Below are positions 43,092-52,602 of a stretch of 64,000 nucleotides of DNA, piece by piece. The notes under the pieces were generated by a model. It saw only the letters and a list, made by a program, of their open reading frames with translations, had not been told where the DNA came from and ran no database searches. The position numbers and the translations under genes were made by a program. The stretch's first letter is position 1. Every line of letters begins with the position of its first letter. The stretch lies in contig CAZOSB010000002.1 of assembly GCA_964582545.1 (NCBI GenBank), positions 62,001 through 126,000 of the forward strand, in the 5' to 3' direction. This DNA comes from JAVVUJ01 sp964582545 (GTDB lineage Bacteria > Bacillota > Clostridia > Peptostreptococcales > Anaerovoracaceae).

Positions 43092-43244
43092 AGTACACCT
43101 CGTCGTTTTTACAAATAAAAGTTTTGTTTAGGCTTTCCCATTAAAAGAAATGTTGGGTCTATTTGTTTGGATTTATTAGCGCTGTATTATCCCGTTTATC
43201 ATCTTCCAACAAGCGCCTACAAGATTCATCTCAAAAACATTTAC

Positions 43245-44963
43245 CTAATTTGCATTTGCATAATCAGCCATGTTTTCTCCATGAATAATCTTTGTGATGC
43301 CCCGATTAAACGTGGCCAGCACCAAAAAGTACAGTACACTTAACAGTACAAAAATTCCTGCAATCACAAAAACGTTCGTTTGGAAAGGCATATAATCGCC
43401 AATTTGCATGGAGAGAGATTTTAGAATCCTCTTAACAATTTGTATTGCGGGCCATAGAGTCAACACGAATGACAGCAATAAGATGGGTTTATAAATATCT
43501 ATCAGCATTTTAGTAATGATTTTTGTTTTATAACCCATTAGGTGAAGAATCAGAATATCTCGGGTACTATCTTGAATGTTGAGCAGTAGGGCAAGATAGA
43601 GGAGAATACAGCCAACGATACAGCCGATTGCCTGATTAATTATTGCGCTACTGCGGTTGGATACAGAGCTCCGTTGTAAAGCATCGAGTTTCTGCTCATT
43701 TGTAATGACTGTCCCGTCTTTAAATTCATTTTCCATACTCAAAATTCCAGTATTGAACTCCATCGGTACGCCTAACATTTCAGAAAGTTCATTTTTTGAA
43801 ACATAAACCCAATTTGATTTTGCATTAAAGGCAAAACCTGATATGGTCATGTTACTCTGAGTTTTATGAACGGTAATGGTTACCTGATCCCCCAATTGAA
43901 ACCCATATATTTCTTGTAATTCCGAACTTATTACCACTTCTCCCTGTTTGGGAAGTGCTACCGAGTTTCCATCCGTGTCCAAGAGTTCATATACGAAACG
44001 ATTTTCTTCTAACCCTGCGACTGTCCGTTGAATACTTGCATTTTTGCCCTCAACCGCTCCGCTTGTATCAAGGTAGGGCAGGCTTGTGTTTGAAGAGATG
44101 TCCAAATGCTGAGGTGTATCAAAGTGCGTATCAAACAGATAATGATGACCTACGGTTTGGGACTCAAATACTTTTTGACTGCTTAAGGTGAGGGAATATG
44201 CCATAATAAACATGACGGCAAAGCTCATAACGGAAATAACGATTAATAAAGCAGCAATTGGTTTTCGCAATGCAAGACGAATGGAAAGCCTATTTTTTTC
44301 AGGAAAAAGCCCAGAAATTTTGTTTGCAAAACGTAACTGACTTGTATAGTTGGTCTTGTTACTCACACCTGCAAGTAAAAGTCCTGTTTCTTTGCCATGG
44401 ATCAAATAATACGTCAAAAATGTAAGGAAGCAAAAGACAACAGTTGGGACAAAAAGTCCAACAACAAAGCTTTGGGCATTCAATCCTTTCATAAGACCAG
44501 TTACCAAATAGGACTGCTTACTTGCCTCAATCAAAACATCAGAGGCAAAATATCCTCCACCTAAACCAATCAGTCCACCCATCAGAGAGAGGGTTGCGGT
44601 GAATGTTACAAAAAAGCCCCGTAGCATTGCATCTTTGAAACCCAGGGATTTTAAACATCCCAATTGTTTCCCGCCTATCTTGAAAAAGCGAGAGAAAAAC
44701 ATTGTGAAAACAAATCCTGTCAGTACAGTCAATGCGGCTAACATATTGAGTGCGAGTATTGTATTGGAAACAAGCCCGTTTCGATACAATAGCTGGTTTT
44801 CGTTCAGCGTAGGAAGGGCGTCTAACCACCGCATATTTCCATCAATGGAAAAATGCACAAAAAAATATAGGAAGGATGTAAATACACTTAACAGTATCAT
44901 AAGCACAATAAAGATTTTGTTTTTGAAAATCTCTCTTGTAAGCTGCTTCACACATAATTTCAT
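43245..44963 (-). CDS. FtsX-family ABC transporter permease
   Basis: The 572-residue membrane protein has an N-terminal helix, two FtsX-type permease blocks (about 60-190 and 430-560) and an extracytoplasmic domain of about 190 residues between them. The motif G-G-K-Q-L-G-C-L-K-S-L-G-F near residue 97 is typical of FtsX/MacB/BceB-like permeases. These couple ATP hydrolysis to mechanical work on envelope substrates, peptides or lipoproteins rather than to bulk transport. The start is 3 nt after the ATPase gene, with a GGGAG site, so the two genes are translated together. No sensor kinase or response regulator lies nearby, which argues against a Bce-type resistance module. Confidence 0.87.
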   Translation of the reverse strand: MKLCVKQLTREIFKNKIFIVLMILLSVFTSFLYFFVHFSIDGNMRWLDALPTLNENQLLYRNGLVSNTILALNMLAALTVLTGFVFTMFFSRFFKIGGKQLGCLKSLGFKDAMLRGFFVTFTATLSLMGGLIGLGGGYFASDVLIEASKQSYLVTGLMKGLNAQSFVVGLFVPTVVFCFLTFLTYYLIHGKETGLLLAGVSNKTNYTSQLRFANKISGLFPEKNRLSIRLALRKPIAALLIVISVMSFAVMFIMAYSLTLSSQKVFESQTVGHHYLFDTHFDTPQHLDISSNTSLPYLDTSGAVEGKNASIQRTVAGLEENRFVYELLDTDGNSVALPKQGEVVISSELQEIYGFQLGDQVTITVHKTQSNMTISGFAFNAKSNWVYVSKNELSEMLGVPMEFNTGILSMENEFKDGTVITNEQKLDALQRSSVSNRSSAIINQAIGCIVGCILLYLALLLNIQDSTRDILILHLMGYKTKIITKMLIDIYKPILLLSFVLTLWPAIQIVKRILKSLSMQIGDYMPFQTNVFVIAGIFVLLSVLYFLVLATFNRGITKIIHGENMADYANAN

Positions 44964-44966
44964 ATC

Positions 44967-45665
44967 TTACTCCCAAACCATATCGCTTGCTGATATGGGA
45001 TTCTCATTGAGCCTATCATGGTAGAGCAAGCCGTCTTTGATGGTGATAACTCTGTCTGCTGTTTCGGCAATTTGAAGATTGTGAGTCACAAATAGAACAG
45101 TTAAACCAAACGTAGTTCTTAGACTATGCAGAAGCTCTACCACCTTTTTACTATTGGCTTCATCAAGCGCACCAGTGGCTTCATCACAAAACAGAATATC
45201 CGGTTTTTTTATAACTGCCCTTGCAATGGCAACACGCTGTTGCTGACCACCAGATAACTGTGCCGGAAATTTGTTAAGCAAAGTGTCAATTTCTAAAATG
45301 TGGGTTAATCGGTTAAAGGGTAATGGATCTGACCCCGGAGCCATACCGATTTCAATATTTTCACGGGCGGTTAAATTGTTCAGCAGCAAGTAATTTTGAA
45401 ATATGTTTCCGGTTCTGCTTCGCTTCCATCCCGCAAGTTTCCCCTCAGAAAGACCAGTGATTTCAGTTTCCCCACACCAAACCTTTCCTGATGTTGGCTT
45501 TAATAGACCGGATAGTACGTTTAACAAGGTTGTCTTTCCCGAACCGCTTGGTCCCAGCATGACGGTAAAGGAATCCGCTTCTATTTCTAAGGAAATTCCT
45601 TTTAGAACTTCCTCCTTGTTGTTGAATATTTTAGTAATTTTTTCTGCTTTTATAATTGGTTTCAT
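44967..45665 (-). CDS. ABC transporter ATP-binding protein, MacB/LolD type
   Basis: The 232-residue ATPase has Walker A G-P-S-G-S-G-K-T-T near residue 37, signature L-S-G-G-Q-Q-Q-R-V-A-I-A-R-A near 138 and Walker B I-L-F-C-D-E-A-T-G-A-L-D near 158, followed by a switch His in F-V-T-H-N. It energises the FtsX-type permease encoded downstream. A GAGGTACCC region precedes the ATG, and about 90 nt further upstream there is a T-box-like 14-mer or palindrome at 45752-45765. Confidence 0.9.
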   Translation of the reverse strand: MKPIIKAEKITKIFNNKEEVLKGISLEIEADSFTVMLGPSGSGKTTLLNVLSGLLKPTSGKVWCGETEITGLSEGKLAGWKRSRTGNIFQNYLLLNNLTARENIEIGMAPGSDPLPFNRLTHILEIDTLLNKFPAQLSGGQQQRVAIARAVIKKPDILFCDEATGALDEANSKKVVELLHSLRTTFGLTVLFVTHNLQIAETADRVITIKDGLLYHDRLNENPISASDMVWE

Positions 45666-45751
45666 GGGTACCTCTTTTCATTGGTTGGTTTGATATGCCA
45701 TCTCTATTATAACCCAATCCGACAGGGTAGTGGTGATTTACTTTGACAGAA

Positions 45752-45765
45752 CCGTGGTACCACCC
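45752..45765 (-). promoter_or_regulatory. T-box-like conserved 14-mer or palindromic operator upstream of the ABC genes
   Basis: The minus strand reads GGGTGGTACCACGG, an excellent match to the conserved T-box bulge sequence of tRNA-sensing leaders. Its 5' half can pair with ACTACCC 30 nt downstream. However, no T run follows that hairpin and I cannot find a convincing Stem I with a specifier loop upstream. The 10-bp palindrome GTGGTACCAC could instead be a repressor site or a degraded leader. A TATAAT at about 45708-45713 (minus strand) lies between it and the ATPase gene. Confidence 0.35.
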
Positions 45766-46050
45766 ATTTTTTTCTAAAGTCAGAATATCGCCTTCAAAAA
45801 TTACTCTGATTACATTTTTTTACATTATCTTTCACTTTGTTTCAAAGTTACTTTATACCGAATATGACGACTCGCTAACATATATTAAAATATTACAAGT
45901 AAATTAGCAAAAATAATGATATATGTGCTTGTAATTACAAAATTTATTGTTTTGTAACACTTATTCAGTTATAATTATGTATTAAGAGTTGATAAATATA
46001 AGGATGTCAAAGAAAATTAAAGTACTTTTACTTGAGAGGGATGTATTGAT

Positions 46051-46097
46051 AAAAAAGGTTGCTTCGCCACGTTAGTGCGGGCGTTGCCTGCAATTTA
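46051..46097. repeat. REP-like palindromic element, partial copy
   Basis: It carries the same core as the element at 33045 (left arm AAAAAAGGT, TTGCTTCGCCAC, GTTAGT, GCGGGCGTTGCCTGC) but lacks the right outer arm, and each hairpin carries one substitution that weakens it. It ends just before the ribosome binding site of the gene at 46119. Confidence 0.68.
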
Positions 46098-46118
46098 AAA
46101 AGGAGTGATATTATAATC

Positions 46119-46391
46119 ATGAAAGCTGATGCACCTGAATTACTCTTTGCCACGCGGGATGATTCACCTTCAGGTAAGATAAGTGATGAGCAAATAGAGA
46201 ATTTTATTGACAAACTATCTGGCTTTTCTCATGCACGTGAAAATTTTATTGAAATGCCGCGCTCTGCTAAGGTAGCGTATGTGAGAAGATATTTATCATT
46301 TAAGAAAGAAGAAACTAGGAAGCGAGATTTTGAAAAAATAGTTGATATGCTGAATCAAAACCTCAAACCTACAATTAGCGGTAAAGGTTAA
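46119..46391 (+). CDS. Small protein resembling the YdeI/OmpD-associated C-terminal domain
   Basis: The 90-residue product (from ATG 46119; AGGAG 13 nt upstream, so the start is not certain) has A-K-V-A-Y-V-R-R-Y-L, then E-T-R-K-R-D-F-E-K-I-V-D-M-L. This is reminiscent of the helical end of YdeI-like proteins, where S-Y-T-H-x-x-E-Y-V precedes E-T-R-x-R-R. The N-terminal YdeI domain is missing, so this is either a stand-alone short form or a remnant. A REP-like element abuts its 5' side. No function is suggested by neighbours. Confidence 0.45.
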   Translation: MKADAPELLFATRDDSPSGKISDEQIENFIDKLSGFSHARENFIEMPRSAKVAYVRRYLSFKKEETRKRDFEKIVDMLNQNLKPTISGKG

Positions 46392-46558
46392 TTGCACGCA
46401 TTATGAGCAACACCTTGTAAGCAAGAATATTTGCCTTAGTGGAAAAAGAAAACTGGAAATATTGACTTTGAGCATAAGCAAATGAATTTTATATTTTGCA
46501 CGATGTGATGATTTAACTATAAAAATAAAAAGATTCCATAAAGGATGAAAGGAGGCAA

Positions 46559-46969
46559 ATGTCAAAAATAATATTGAATGCAACACCATGGGAGGATGAC
46601 TGTATGCAGGCTTATCAGTGGATAGATGAATATCTGCTGAAACAAGCATCTACCGAAAAAGTCTTTCAACCAGCATGGCAAGCATATAGATATCTTCTAT
46701 GCGGTAAAATGTATGCCTATATCGGGATTGACGACCGAAACAAACGCCCTATTCTTACATTAAAGTTGGATCCTATGCTTAGTGATATGTTGCGCAGAGA
46801 GTATCAAGACATTGTACCTGGCTACTATATGAATAAATTATACTGGAGTACGATTTATCTTGACAGCGCTGTGCCGAATGATGTAATTTCAGATATTATA
46901 AATGCATCATACAATTTGGCATACTCATCTTTGAGTAAAAAAGCACAGCGAAGTTTATCGGTAGAGTGA
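46559..46969 (+). CDS. MmcQ/YjbR-family protein
   Basis: The 136-residue protein starts after a strong AAAGGAGG site. It contains G-K-M-Y-A-Y-I-G, L-T-L-K-L-D-P-M-L-S-D-M-L-R-R-E-Y and V-P-G-Y-Y-M-N-K-L-Y-W-S-T-I-Y-L, the hallmark sequence of the MmcQ/YjbR family, which has a double-wing fold sometimes described as DNA-binding. The biological role is unknown in general. It stands alone between the YdeI-like gene and the convergent Abi-family gene. Confidence 0.86.
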   Translation: MSKIILNATPWEDDCMQAYQWIDEYLLKQASTEKVFQPAWQAYRYLLCGKMYAYIGIDDRNKRPILTLKLDPMLSDMLRREYQDIVPGYYMNKLYWSTIYLDSAVPNDVISDIINASYNLAYSSLSKKAQRSLSVE

Positions 46970-47050
46970 AAGTATTGATATCTTTTTAAGAGCCTCTAGG
47001 GTTGCCGTGTAGTTATTAATCAACTTAATTTAAAAATAGGTTAATCAATC

Positions 47051-47079
47051 AAAAAGGGAACCAGACGCATCCGATTCCC
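47051..47079 (-). terminator. Rho-independent terminator of the Abi-family gene
   Basis: On the minus strand GGGAATCGGA pairs with TCTGGTTCCC (10 bp including wobbles) around a TGCG tetraloop, followed by TTTTTGATT. A second hairpin (GTGCG/CGCAC, 47084-47103) lies between it and the stop codon. Confidence 0.8.
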
Positions 47080-47155
47080 CAAAGTGCGCTCCGTAGAAAC
47101 GCACCGCTATTCACATTTATATTGTACAATAACAAGCGAATATATGCAAGTACTT

Positions 47156-48181
47156 TTACTGTGATACAAATTTTTTTAATTGAGCTATTTTATAATTATT
47201 GTCAGTATGGATAATCCTGTTAAATATGCTTGCCGGTATATTACCACGAAGCATCTCAACTATTGGTTCAAATCGAGATATTACTTGTTTCGTTTCTGTC
47301 TTAGTGACTTTAAATAGCTTCAATTGGTAAATCACCAAAACCAAATAATCCGTTATTGTTTCAAAGGTAAGACCCGTTACGCCTGTTGCATTTGCAATAG
47401 CATTTCCAACTTGTTTGTCTATGTTTCCGGACTTAAATCGACAATCAAAAATGACATCATTATGGGCTATGGCATTACGCAAATCCTTAGTCGCATAAAT
47501 TAACCTTTGAGGCATCATAGCATTTGAATCATCAGATTGGCGAATTCCAATTTTCTTTGAAATATTCGCTCTGCAACCCTGATTAAGACATGATACAAAA
47601 TGACCAAACTCACCTAGACTTAAGAGCTCAAATATAGCCCAGATCGGAAGATTCGCGTCTCGCCTTAAGTAATGATCCGCAATCTTGTTACCATTACCAT
47701 AAGCATCTGTTTGAACTTTATAAATACGATTTCTTAAATCTAAGCGGCGTTTAAGTTCATATTTGAATTTGTCTTCTGCTTTTTGTCTATCTTTTGACGA
47801 GCTAAAGGTTCTACCCGACAGGGAAAACACCTTATAGTTATCAAGAAGTGAGGTATATATATCAATGAAACTTTCAGAGTTTGTTTCCAAAATTATGGTA
47901 TCAAGAACATAATTTTTAAGAGCTGTTTCAATGAACATAACCTGGGGGTAAAACAATGCTTTAAGATGTGCATCAAAACTATATACCGCATCTAATTCTT
48001 CAAACTTTGTGTAAGCTACAGAATTTGAAGGGGTACTGATATAACGATAGCCTTTAAATCCATGATAATACCCCATATTCATTAACCGACGCTTATGGAG
48101 CGAACCAGAAATTGCGATACCTTTATTATCTCGAAGATAACGCATAAGCCCGTCTATACTCTTAGGATGAGAATTCCCCAT
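47156..48181 (-). CDS. Abi-family (Abi_2/AbiD-F-like) HEPN protein
   Basis: The 341-residue protein has the Abi_2 layout: an N-terminal K-S-I-D-G-L-M-R-Y-L segment, G-Y-Y-H-G-F-K-G-Y-R-Y, then F-D-A-H-L-K-A-L-F-Y-P-Q-V-M-F-I-E-T-A-L-K-N. Near residue 234 is R-N-A-I-A-H-N, an R-x4-H HEPN ribonuclease motif. Proteins of this family abort phage infection, probably by RNA cleavage. It has a GGGGAGG ribosome binding site and its own terminator, and no obvious antitoxin gene beside it, as is usual for single-gene Abi systems. Confidence 0.83.
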   Translation of the reverse strand: MGNSHPKSIDGLMRYLRDNKGIAISGSLHKRRLMNMGYYHGFKGYRYISTPSNSVAYTKFEELDAVYSFDAHLKALFYPQVMFIETALKNYVLDTIILETNSESFIDIYTSLLDNYKVFSLSGRTFSSSKDRQKAEDKFKYELKRRLDLRNRIYKVQTDAYGNGNKIADHYLRRDANLPIWAIFELLSLGEFGHFVSCLNQGCRANISKKIGIRQSDDSNAMMPQRLIYATKDLRNAIAHNDVIFDCRFKSGNIDKQVGNAIANATGVTGLTFETITDYLVLVIYQLKLFKVTKTETKQVISRFEPIVEMLRGNIPASIFNRIIHTDNNYKIAQLKKFVSQ

Positions 48182-48405
48182 AGTAATTACCTCCCCTCAT
48201 TAATTATATCATTATTATAGCACCTCATAAGCACTATTTCTATAAAAGGTTTTCTGAAATGGATTGTTTTGCATATTGCCATTGAATAATAACACTTTAC
48301 TATTTTCGCCTTGTTTCCATGCATACGTCAAAATCCCAAAAAACATCAATCCTGTTCTCTCACCAAGCAAAGCTTGGAGAACCTTTGCATGAGACGTACA
48401 TCTGC

Positions 48406-49803
48406 TTACTTCGTAAGCAGTGTTACGGCTTCAACGTGCACCGTATGTGGGAACATGTCTACGGGGGTGGCGGCTGTTAGTTTATAGCCTGATTCTGACA
48501 GAATCTTTACGTCTCTGGCTAGGGTAGCAGGGTCGCATGAGACATAAATGATCTTTTCTGGTTGGAATTCTGCTATGGCTGATAATACTGCTGGATGGCA
48601 TCCGGATCTAGGGGGATCCAATACGATCACGCAGGGTTCTGAAACCTTCTCGGAGAGCAACGATAGCTCTTCTTCCACCTTGCCACAGACGAAGCGAGCG
48701 TTCACTATGCCGTTTATGACAGCGTTCCGATTTGCATCCAAGGTGGCGCTTTTTACACTTTCGATACCGATGACCTCTTTTGCTTGTGAGGCCAGATAAA
48801 GACCTATAGTGCCCACACCGCAGTACAAATCCAAAACAGTTTCTCGACCTGTCAATTGGGCGTATTCCTTTACCTTATCATATAATCGCTCAGTTTGAAG
48901 AGGGTTCACCTGATAAAAACTGAAGGGAGATATTTCAAACTTCAGATTTCCCAAGGTGTCTGTAATGACTGGTTCCCCGGCTAACGTATAGCATTTCCCT
49001 GTACCGCGCAATCTCTTTTTAGGGTCCATTTCGTTGATAATAATGCTTTCAAGGCTGTAGGTAACGCCGTCAAAACGTGTGGGAAGTTCATTGATACAGT
49101 CATCCATCATATTGATGAGTTTTTCTGCCTGAGGAAGTTGCTTTCCGTCTGTAACTAAAATAACCATTACCTCTCCAGTGTGGTAGGCCGTGCGCACCAC
49201 CAATTGACGGATGAATGTCATGGAAGCTGATTTTTTAGAAGTCTTGTAAGCATCGCCCATTTCCTGATGGATAAATTCCCGTAGTACCTGAGCCAGAACT
49301 TCCGTAGGCTCACTCTGCAAAAGGCAGCTTGGGCAGTTCACGATGTCACGGCTTTTTTCACGATAAAATCCGACCTTGACCAAAGAACCTTGATATTCAA
49401 CCGGCATCTGACTCTTGTTTCTATAGTACATGGGCTTGTCCATGCCGAGGATTGGAGATAGGGGAGGTACATCGATTTTGGCAAGACGAATGAACTTATC
49501 TCGAACCAAATTTTCTTTCCACTTCAACTGGCTTTCATATTGAAAGCCCTGCAATTGACAGCCTCCACAGTCTTCGCTGAGAGGGCAGGCACTTTCTATC
49601 CGATCCTTTGAGGGCTCGAGTATTTCTACAAGCCGTCCTATCCCGTAGCTTTTTTTCTGCTGCAACACTTCCGCCCTTACATAATCTCCGGGCAATGTAT
49701 GGGGGATAAAGAATGCCATTCCATCGTTTTTCCCGATCCCATTGCCTTCGTTGCTGATATCTGTAATCTGAATATCCATCAGTGTACCTGTTTCTACTGT
49801 CAT
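48406..49803 (-). CDS. rlmD: 23S rRNA (uracil-1939)-C5-methyltransferase RlmD-like
   Basis: Starting at 49803 (the frame is open to 49854; an AGAAGAGG site suits 49803), the 465-residue enzyme has an N-terminal TRAM domain (T-D-I-S-N-E-G-N-G-I-G). It has an iron-sulfur cluster motif (C-P-L-S-E-D-C-G-G-C-Q, with a later C) and a SAM-binding domain with L-D-L-Y-C-G-V-G-T-I-G-L. The catalytic segment reads V-L-D-P-P-R-S-G-C-H-P, and Y-V-S-C-D-P-A-T-L-A-R-D follows. It belongs to the RumA/TrmA family of SAM-dependent uracil-C5 methyltransferases. RlmC or a tRNA m5U54 enzyme of the same family are alternatives. The stop codon lies within a CTGCTTAC/GTAAGCAG hairpin without a T run. Confidence 0.87.
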   Translation of the reverse strand: MTVETGTLMDIQITDISNEGNGIGKNDGMAFFIPHTLPGDYVRAEVLQQKKSYGIGRLVEILEPSKDRIESACPLSEDCGGCQLQGFQYESQLKWKENLVRDKFIRLAKIDVPPLSPILGMDKPMYYRNKSQMPVEYQGSLVKVGFYREKSRDIVNCPSCLLQSEPTEVLAQVLREFIHQEMGDAYKTSKKSASMTFIRQLVVRTAYHTGEVMVILVTDGKQLPQAEKLINMMDDCINELPTRFDGVTYSLESIIINEMDPKKRLRGTGKCYTLAGEPVITDTLGNLKFEISPFSFYQVNPLQTERLYDKVKEYAQLTGRETVLDLYCGVGTIGLYLASQAKEVIGIESVKSATLDANRNAVINGIVNARFVCGKVEEELSLLSEKVSEPCVIVLDPPRSGCHPAVLSAIAEFQPEKIIYVSCDPATLARDVKILSESGYKLTAATPVDMFPHTVHVEAVTLLTK

Positions 49804-49963
49804 CGTATTTAAAACCTCTTCTTTTCTATAACGAATTTCAATAATGAAAACCATTCATCTATATATAATAACTTTGTTTCATTATAGCAAAGAAACTATG
49901 ACCAATCAATAAAAAAGGCATATTGCATATGAAAGCAAATATTACAATTTCAATATTTTATTC

Positions 49964-49992
49964 TTGTAGAGCGTAGAAAAATAATTTATAAT
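49964..49992 (+). promoter_or_regulatory. Probable promoter of the M28 peptidase gene
   Basis: TTGTAG (49964-49969) and TATAAT (49987-49992) are 17 bp apart. The pair lies in the 341-bp divergent gap between rlmD and the peptidase gene; a leader of about 200 nt without recognisable structure follows. Confidence 0.5.
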
Positions 49993-50195
49993 ATAAGAAA
50001 TTAAATAACAAAGGGAAATTAAGGGAAAATATTTAAAATCAATCGAATAAGGACATTTATCACTTTCTATTGAAATAATAAATCAGTGAAAAACAATATT
50101 GATCTTAAATTGACCTATTAAAAACATTAGGCAAAATTAATTAACACAAATAAGTAAGAATAAGCATAAATAGATGTAAATATGGGAGGTTTCAA

Positions 50196-52439
50196 ATGAA
50201 GGTATTAGCACTTGTCAATCATCATAAGAATAACAATAAAAAAGTTCATCCACATAACAACAAATCAAACAAAACCGGTAAGGTTCTGTGCGTTCTTTTG
50301 GTTTCGGTGCTTTCGCTCGGTTTGTTGGGAGGATGCAGTCCAAAGGGAGAGGCCGTATCCTGGGATGAAGAGGCCATGGCCATGCGGGATGCTTTTATTG
50401 AAAAGGTGGACCACGAGTATGCCTACAACATCGCTTTGGAGCTTTCGGAGAACGAAAAATTCCGTTCCTCTTCTTTAGGAACTAGAACGGCAGGAAGTGA
50501 TGCGGAACATGCAGCTGCGGATTATCTGTTTGATGAGATGAAGAAGCTTGGGTTAACAGACGTAGAGAAAGTTGGCGTGAATGTGGATAAGTGGCAGTTT
50601 AACGATGCTACCCTTACGGTAAAGGGATTGGATACTCCTATTAAACCGCATTCCTACGCTACTGCCAGTACTGCGGCTAAGGGAATTGACTCAGAAATCG
50701 TCTATGTCGGAAAAGGTACGGCCGATGATTATGCGGAATTAAACGTTAAAGGAAAAATCGTACTTGTGGATATCGACCAAAGGGCTGATTGGTGGATTAC
50801 ATACCCCATGCTGGAAGCAGAGTTGCAAGGAGCATCGGCACTTCTCAGTGTCAACACGGGAGGGTTTGCTCAAATCAACGATGAAGCGCTAAACTGTCAG
50901 GATATTTGCGGTCCAACAGCCATTCCTACGGTGAGCATTAGCAAGAAAGATGCAGATGTTATAAAAGAAAAGTTGAGTGCTGGAAAAGTATATGCAAATT
51001 TAAAAGTAGACAATGTAGTAGAACCTGGTGGCACCAGTTATAATATCGTAGGGAAAATCAAAGGAAAAGGTGAATCCGATCAAATCGTAGCAGTGGGCGG
51101 CCATTATGATATGTATTTTAACGGTTTTCAGGATGACAACTGCGCGGTAGGTCTTACCTTGGCTATGGCAAAAGCTATGGTGGATTCAGGGTATGAGCCT
51201 GACAACGATATGGTGTTTATTCTTCATGGAGCAGAAGAATGGGGCTCCAGCAATACCATGTTTGACTGGACGGTAGGAGCTTGGAGGATGATTTATGAAG
51301 CGCATCCTGAATGGGTTGGAAATATTCTTACCTTTATCAACTTTGAGTTACCTGCATACGAGTTTGATACGTACACTTCCATGTACTCTGCGCCAGAGCT
51401 TTTTAGTTCCATAGATTATTTTATCAATGAGAGCGGTTTGGCTCCAAAGCCGGAAAATTGTTTCCCTGATGGAGTCAAGACGGAAGGATATCAGACCTAT
51501 ACTTATTCAGATGATTTCTCCTACTATGTGGCGGGAGTACCTTCCACGGTGAATGGATTTTTATTGAAAGAGGATATGGAAACACCTTTTGATTTTTATA
51601 TCGAAAGATATCACTCTCAATTTGATAACCCCGAAACCTATAATGCAGATGTAATGGACTTTAATATTAAATTGTATGGCTCTTACGCCATATACACCGA
51701 TAAAACACCGGTATTACCGTTAAACTTTAAGGCACAGTTTGATCGATTAGGAAACAACGTCAATGAAGAACTTTTTGTTGAGTCGGGAATCGATGTGGAA
51801 TCTTATAAAAAGGCCTTGGAAAATTTGGGGGTAGCGGCAGAAGCACAGTATCAGTCTCTAGTAGAATTTAATCAATCTTTCGTAGCTGCTAAAAATTTAG
51901 ATGCCAGCGAGGAAGAATTGGCTGAAATGAGAAAAGATGCAATTGCAATGAACAAAAATTCATTGAGTATGTTCAAATATGCCCAGGATCACCTTTTGGG
52001 CTTGATGTATGAAAGACCCATCGTACCCCATGAAGCACCTCAGGAAAATATTGAGCTGATTCAGGAAACCTTAAAGAGTTTGGAAGCAGGGGATGTGATT
52101 ACGGCAGTGGATGAGTATGCTTGGCAAATCAATAACGTATTGGAATGGTATGCTATGTATTTCAGTCCGGAAGTGATCGCAAAACAGAACGTTATGTTCT
52201 TTGGTGAAGAAAATCAAAATAATCTATTTTGGGGAACGGGTAAGATGTTTACTCCCGCCAATGTAGGAGTAGCTACGAGAATGTTGATGGATAATTATGA
52301 TGTAGAGGATGTCAACGTCATCGAAGCAATCAATATCTATAAAACAGCAATAGAAGCACAGAAAGCGGTATTAAAGGATTGTGCTACAAAAGAATTAGTG
52401 GCCATGAAGAAATTGACAGAGCTGCTAGGAGCGGAGTAA
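50196..52439 (+). CDS. M28-family metallopeptidase, membrane lipoprotein
   Basis: The 747-residue protein has a long basic N-terminus, a hydrophobic stretch and a lipobox (L-L-G-G-C-S near residue 48), so it is probably lipid-anchored outside the membrane. A PA-like insert (about 160-280) precedes the zinc peptidase core: G-G-H-Y-D-M near residue 302, D-D-N-C-A-V-G and G-A-E-E-W-G-S near 347. These are the ligands of M28 aminopeptidases. The C-terminal 200 residues are helical and resemble the dimerisation region of glutamate carboxypeptidase-like M28B members. A GGGAGG site precedes the ATG. It may supply amino acids from peptides. It lies upstream of the giant pilin gene, but an inverted repeat separates them. 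Confidence 0.85.
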   Translation: MKVLALVNHHKNNNKKVHPHNNKSNKTGKVLCVLLVSVLSLGLLGGCSPKGEAVSWDEEAMAMRDAFIEKVDHEYAYNIALELSENEKFRSSSLGTRTAGSDAEHAAADYLFDEMKKLGLTDVEKVGVNVDKWQFNDATLTVKGLDTPIKPHSYATASTAAKGIDSEIVYVGKGTADDYAELNVKGKIVLVDIDQRADWWITYPMLEAELQGASALLSVNTGGFAQINDEALNCQDICGPTAIPTVSISKKDADVIKEKLSAGKVYANLKVDNVVEPGGTSYNIVGKIKGKGESDQIVAVGGHYDMYFNGFQDDNCAVGLTLAMAKAMVDSGYEPDNDMVFILHGAEEWGSSNTMFDWTVGAWRMIYEAHPEWVGNILTFINFELPAYEFDTYTSMYSAPELFSSIDYFINESGLAPKPENCFPDGVKTEGYQTYTYSDDFSYYVAGVPSTVNGFLLKEDMETPFDFYIERYHSQFDNPETYNADVMDFNIKLYGSYAIYTDKTPVLPLNFKAQFDRLGNNVNEELFVESGIDVESYKKALENLGVAAEAQYQSLVEFNQSFVAAKNLDASEEELAEMRKDAIAMNKNSLSMFKYAQDHLLGLMYERPIVPHEAPQENIELIQETLKSLEAGDVITAVDEYAWQINNVLEWYAMYFSPEVIAKQNVMFFGEENQNNLFWGTGKMFTPANVGVATRMLMDNYDVEDVNVIEAINIYKTAIEAQKAVLKDCATKELVAMKKLTELLGAE

Positions 52440-52563
52440 CGAGCGCACAACATTATTTTTATAGATTGGATTTATGGAAGGTAGACCGATATTAAGTACT
52501 TTTACTATTAAACTTTACTAATTTTGTCCGATATATTAATAAATGTAGGTAATTCTTGGTAGT

Positions 52564-52595
52564 TAAGCAAATATTACATTTGAAATATTTGCTTA
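52564..52595. terminator. 12-bp inverted repeat between the peptidase and pilin genes
   Basis: TAAGCAAATATT and AATATTTGCTTA are perfect inverted arms around an 8-nt loop, ending 8 bp before the pilin promoter. With only a short T-rich trail it could be a weak terminator of the peptidase gene or an operator for the pilus locus. Confidence 0.5.
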
Positions 52596-52602
52596 TTTAC
52601 TA

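Noticed and set aside
47156..48181. Abi-family gene as half of a two-gene toxin-antitoxin pair
   Set aside because: No small adjacent gene on the same strand; it has its own ribosome binding site and terminator.
48340..48440. Hairpins after rlmD as terminators
   Set aside because: CTGCTTAC/GTAAGCAG and CCAAGC/GCTTGG form stems but neither has a T run on the minus strand.
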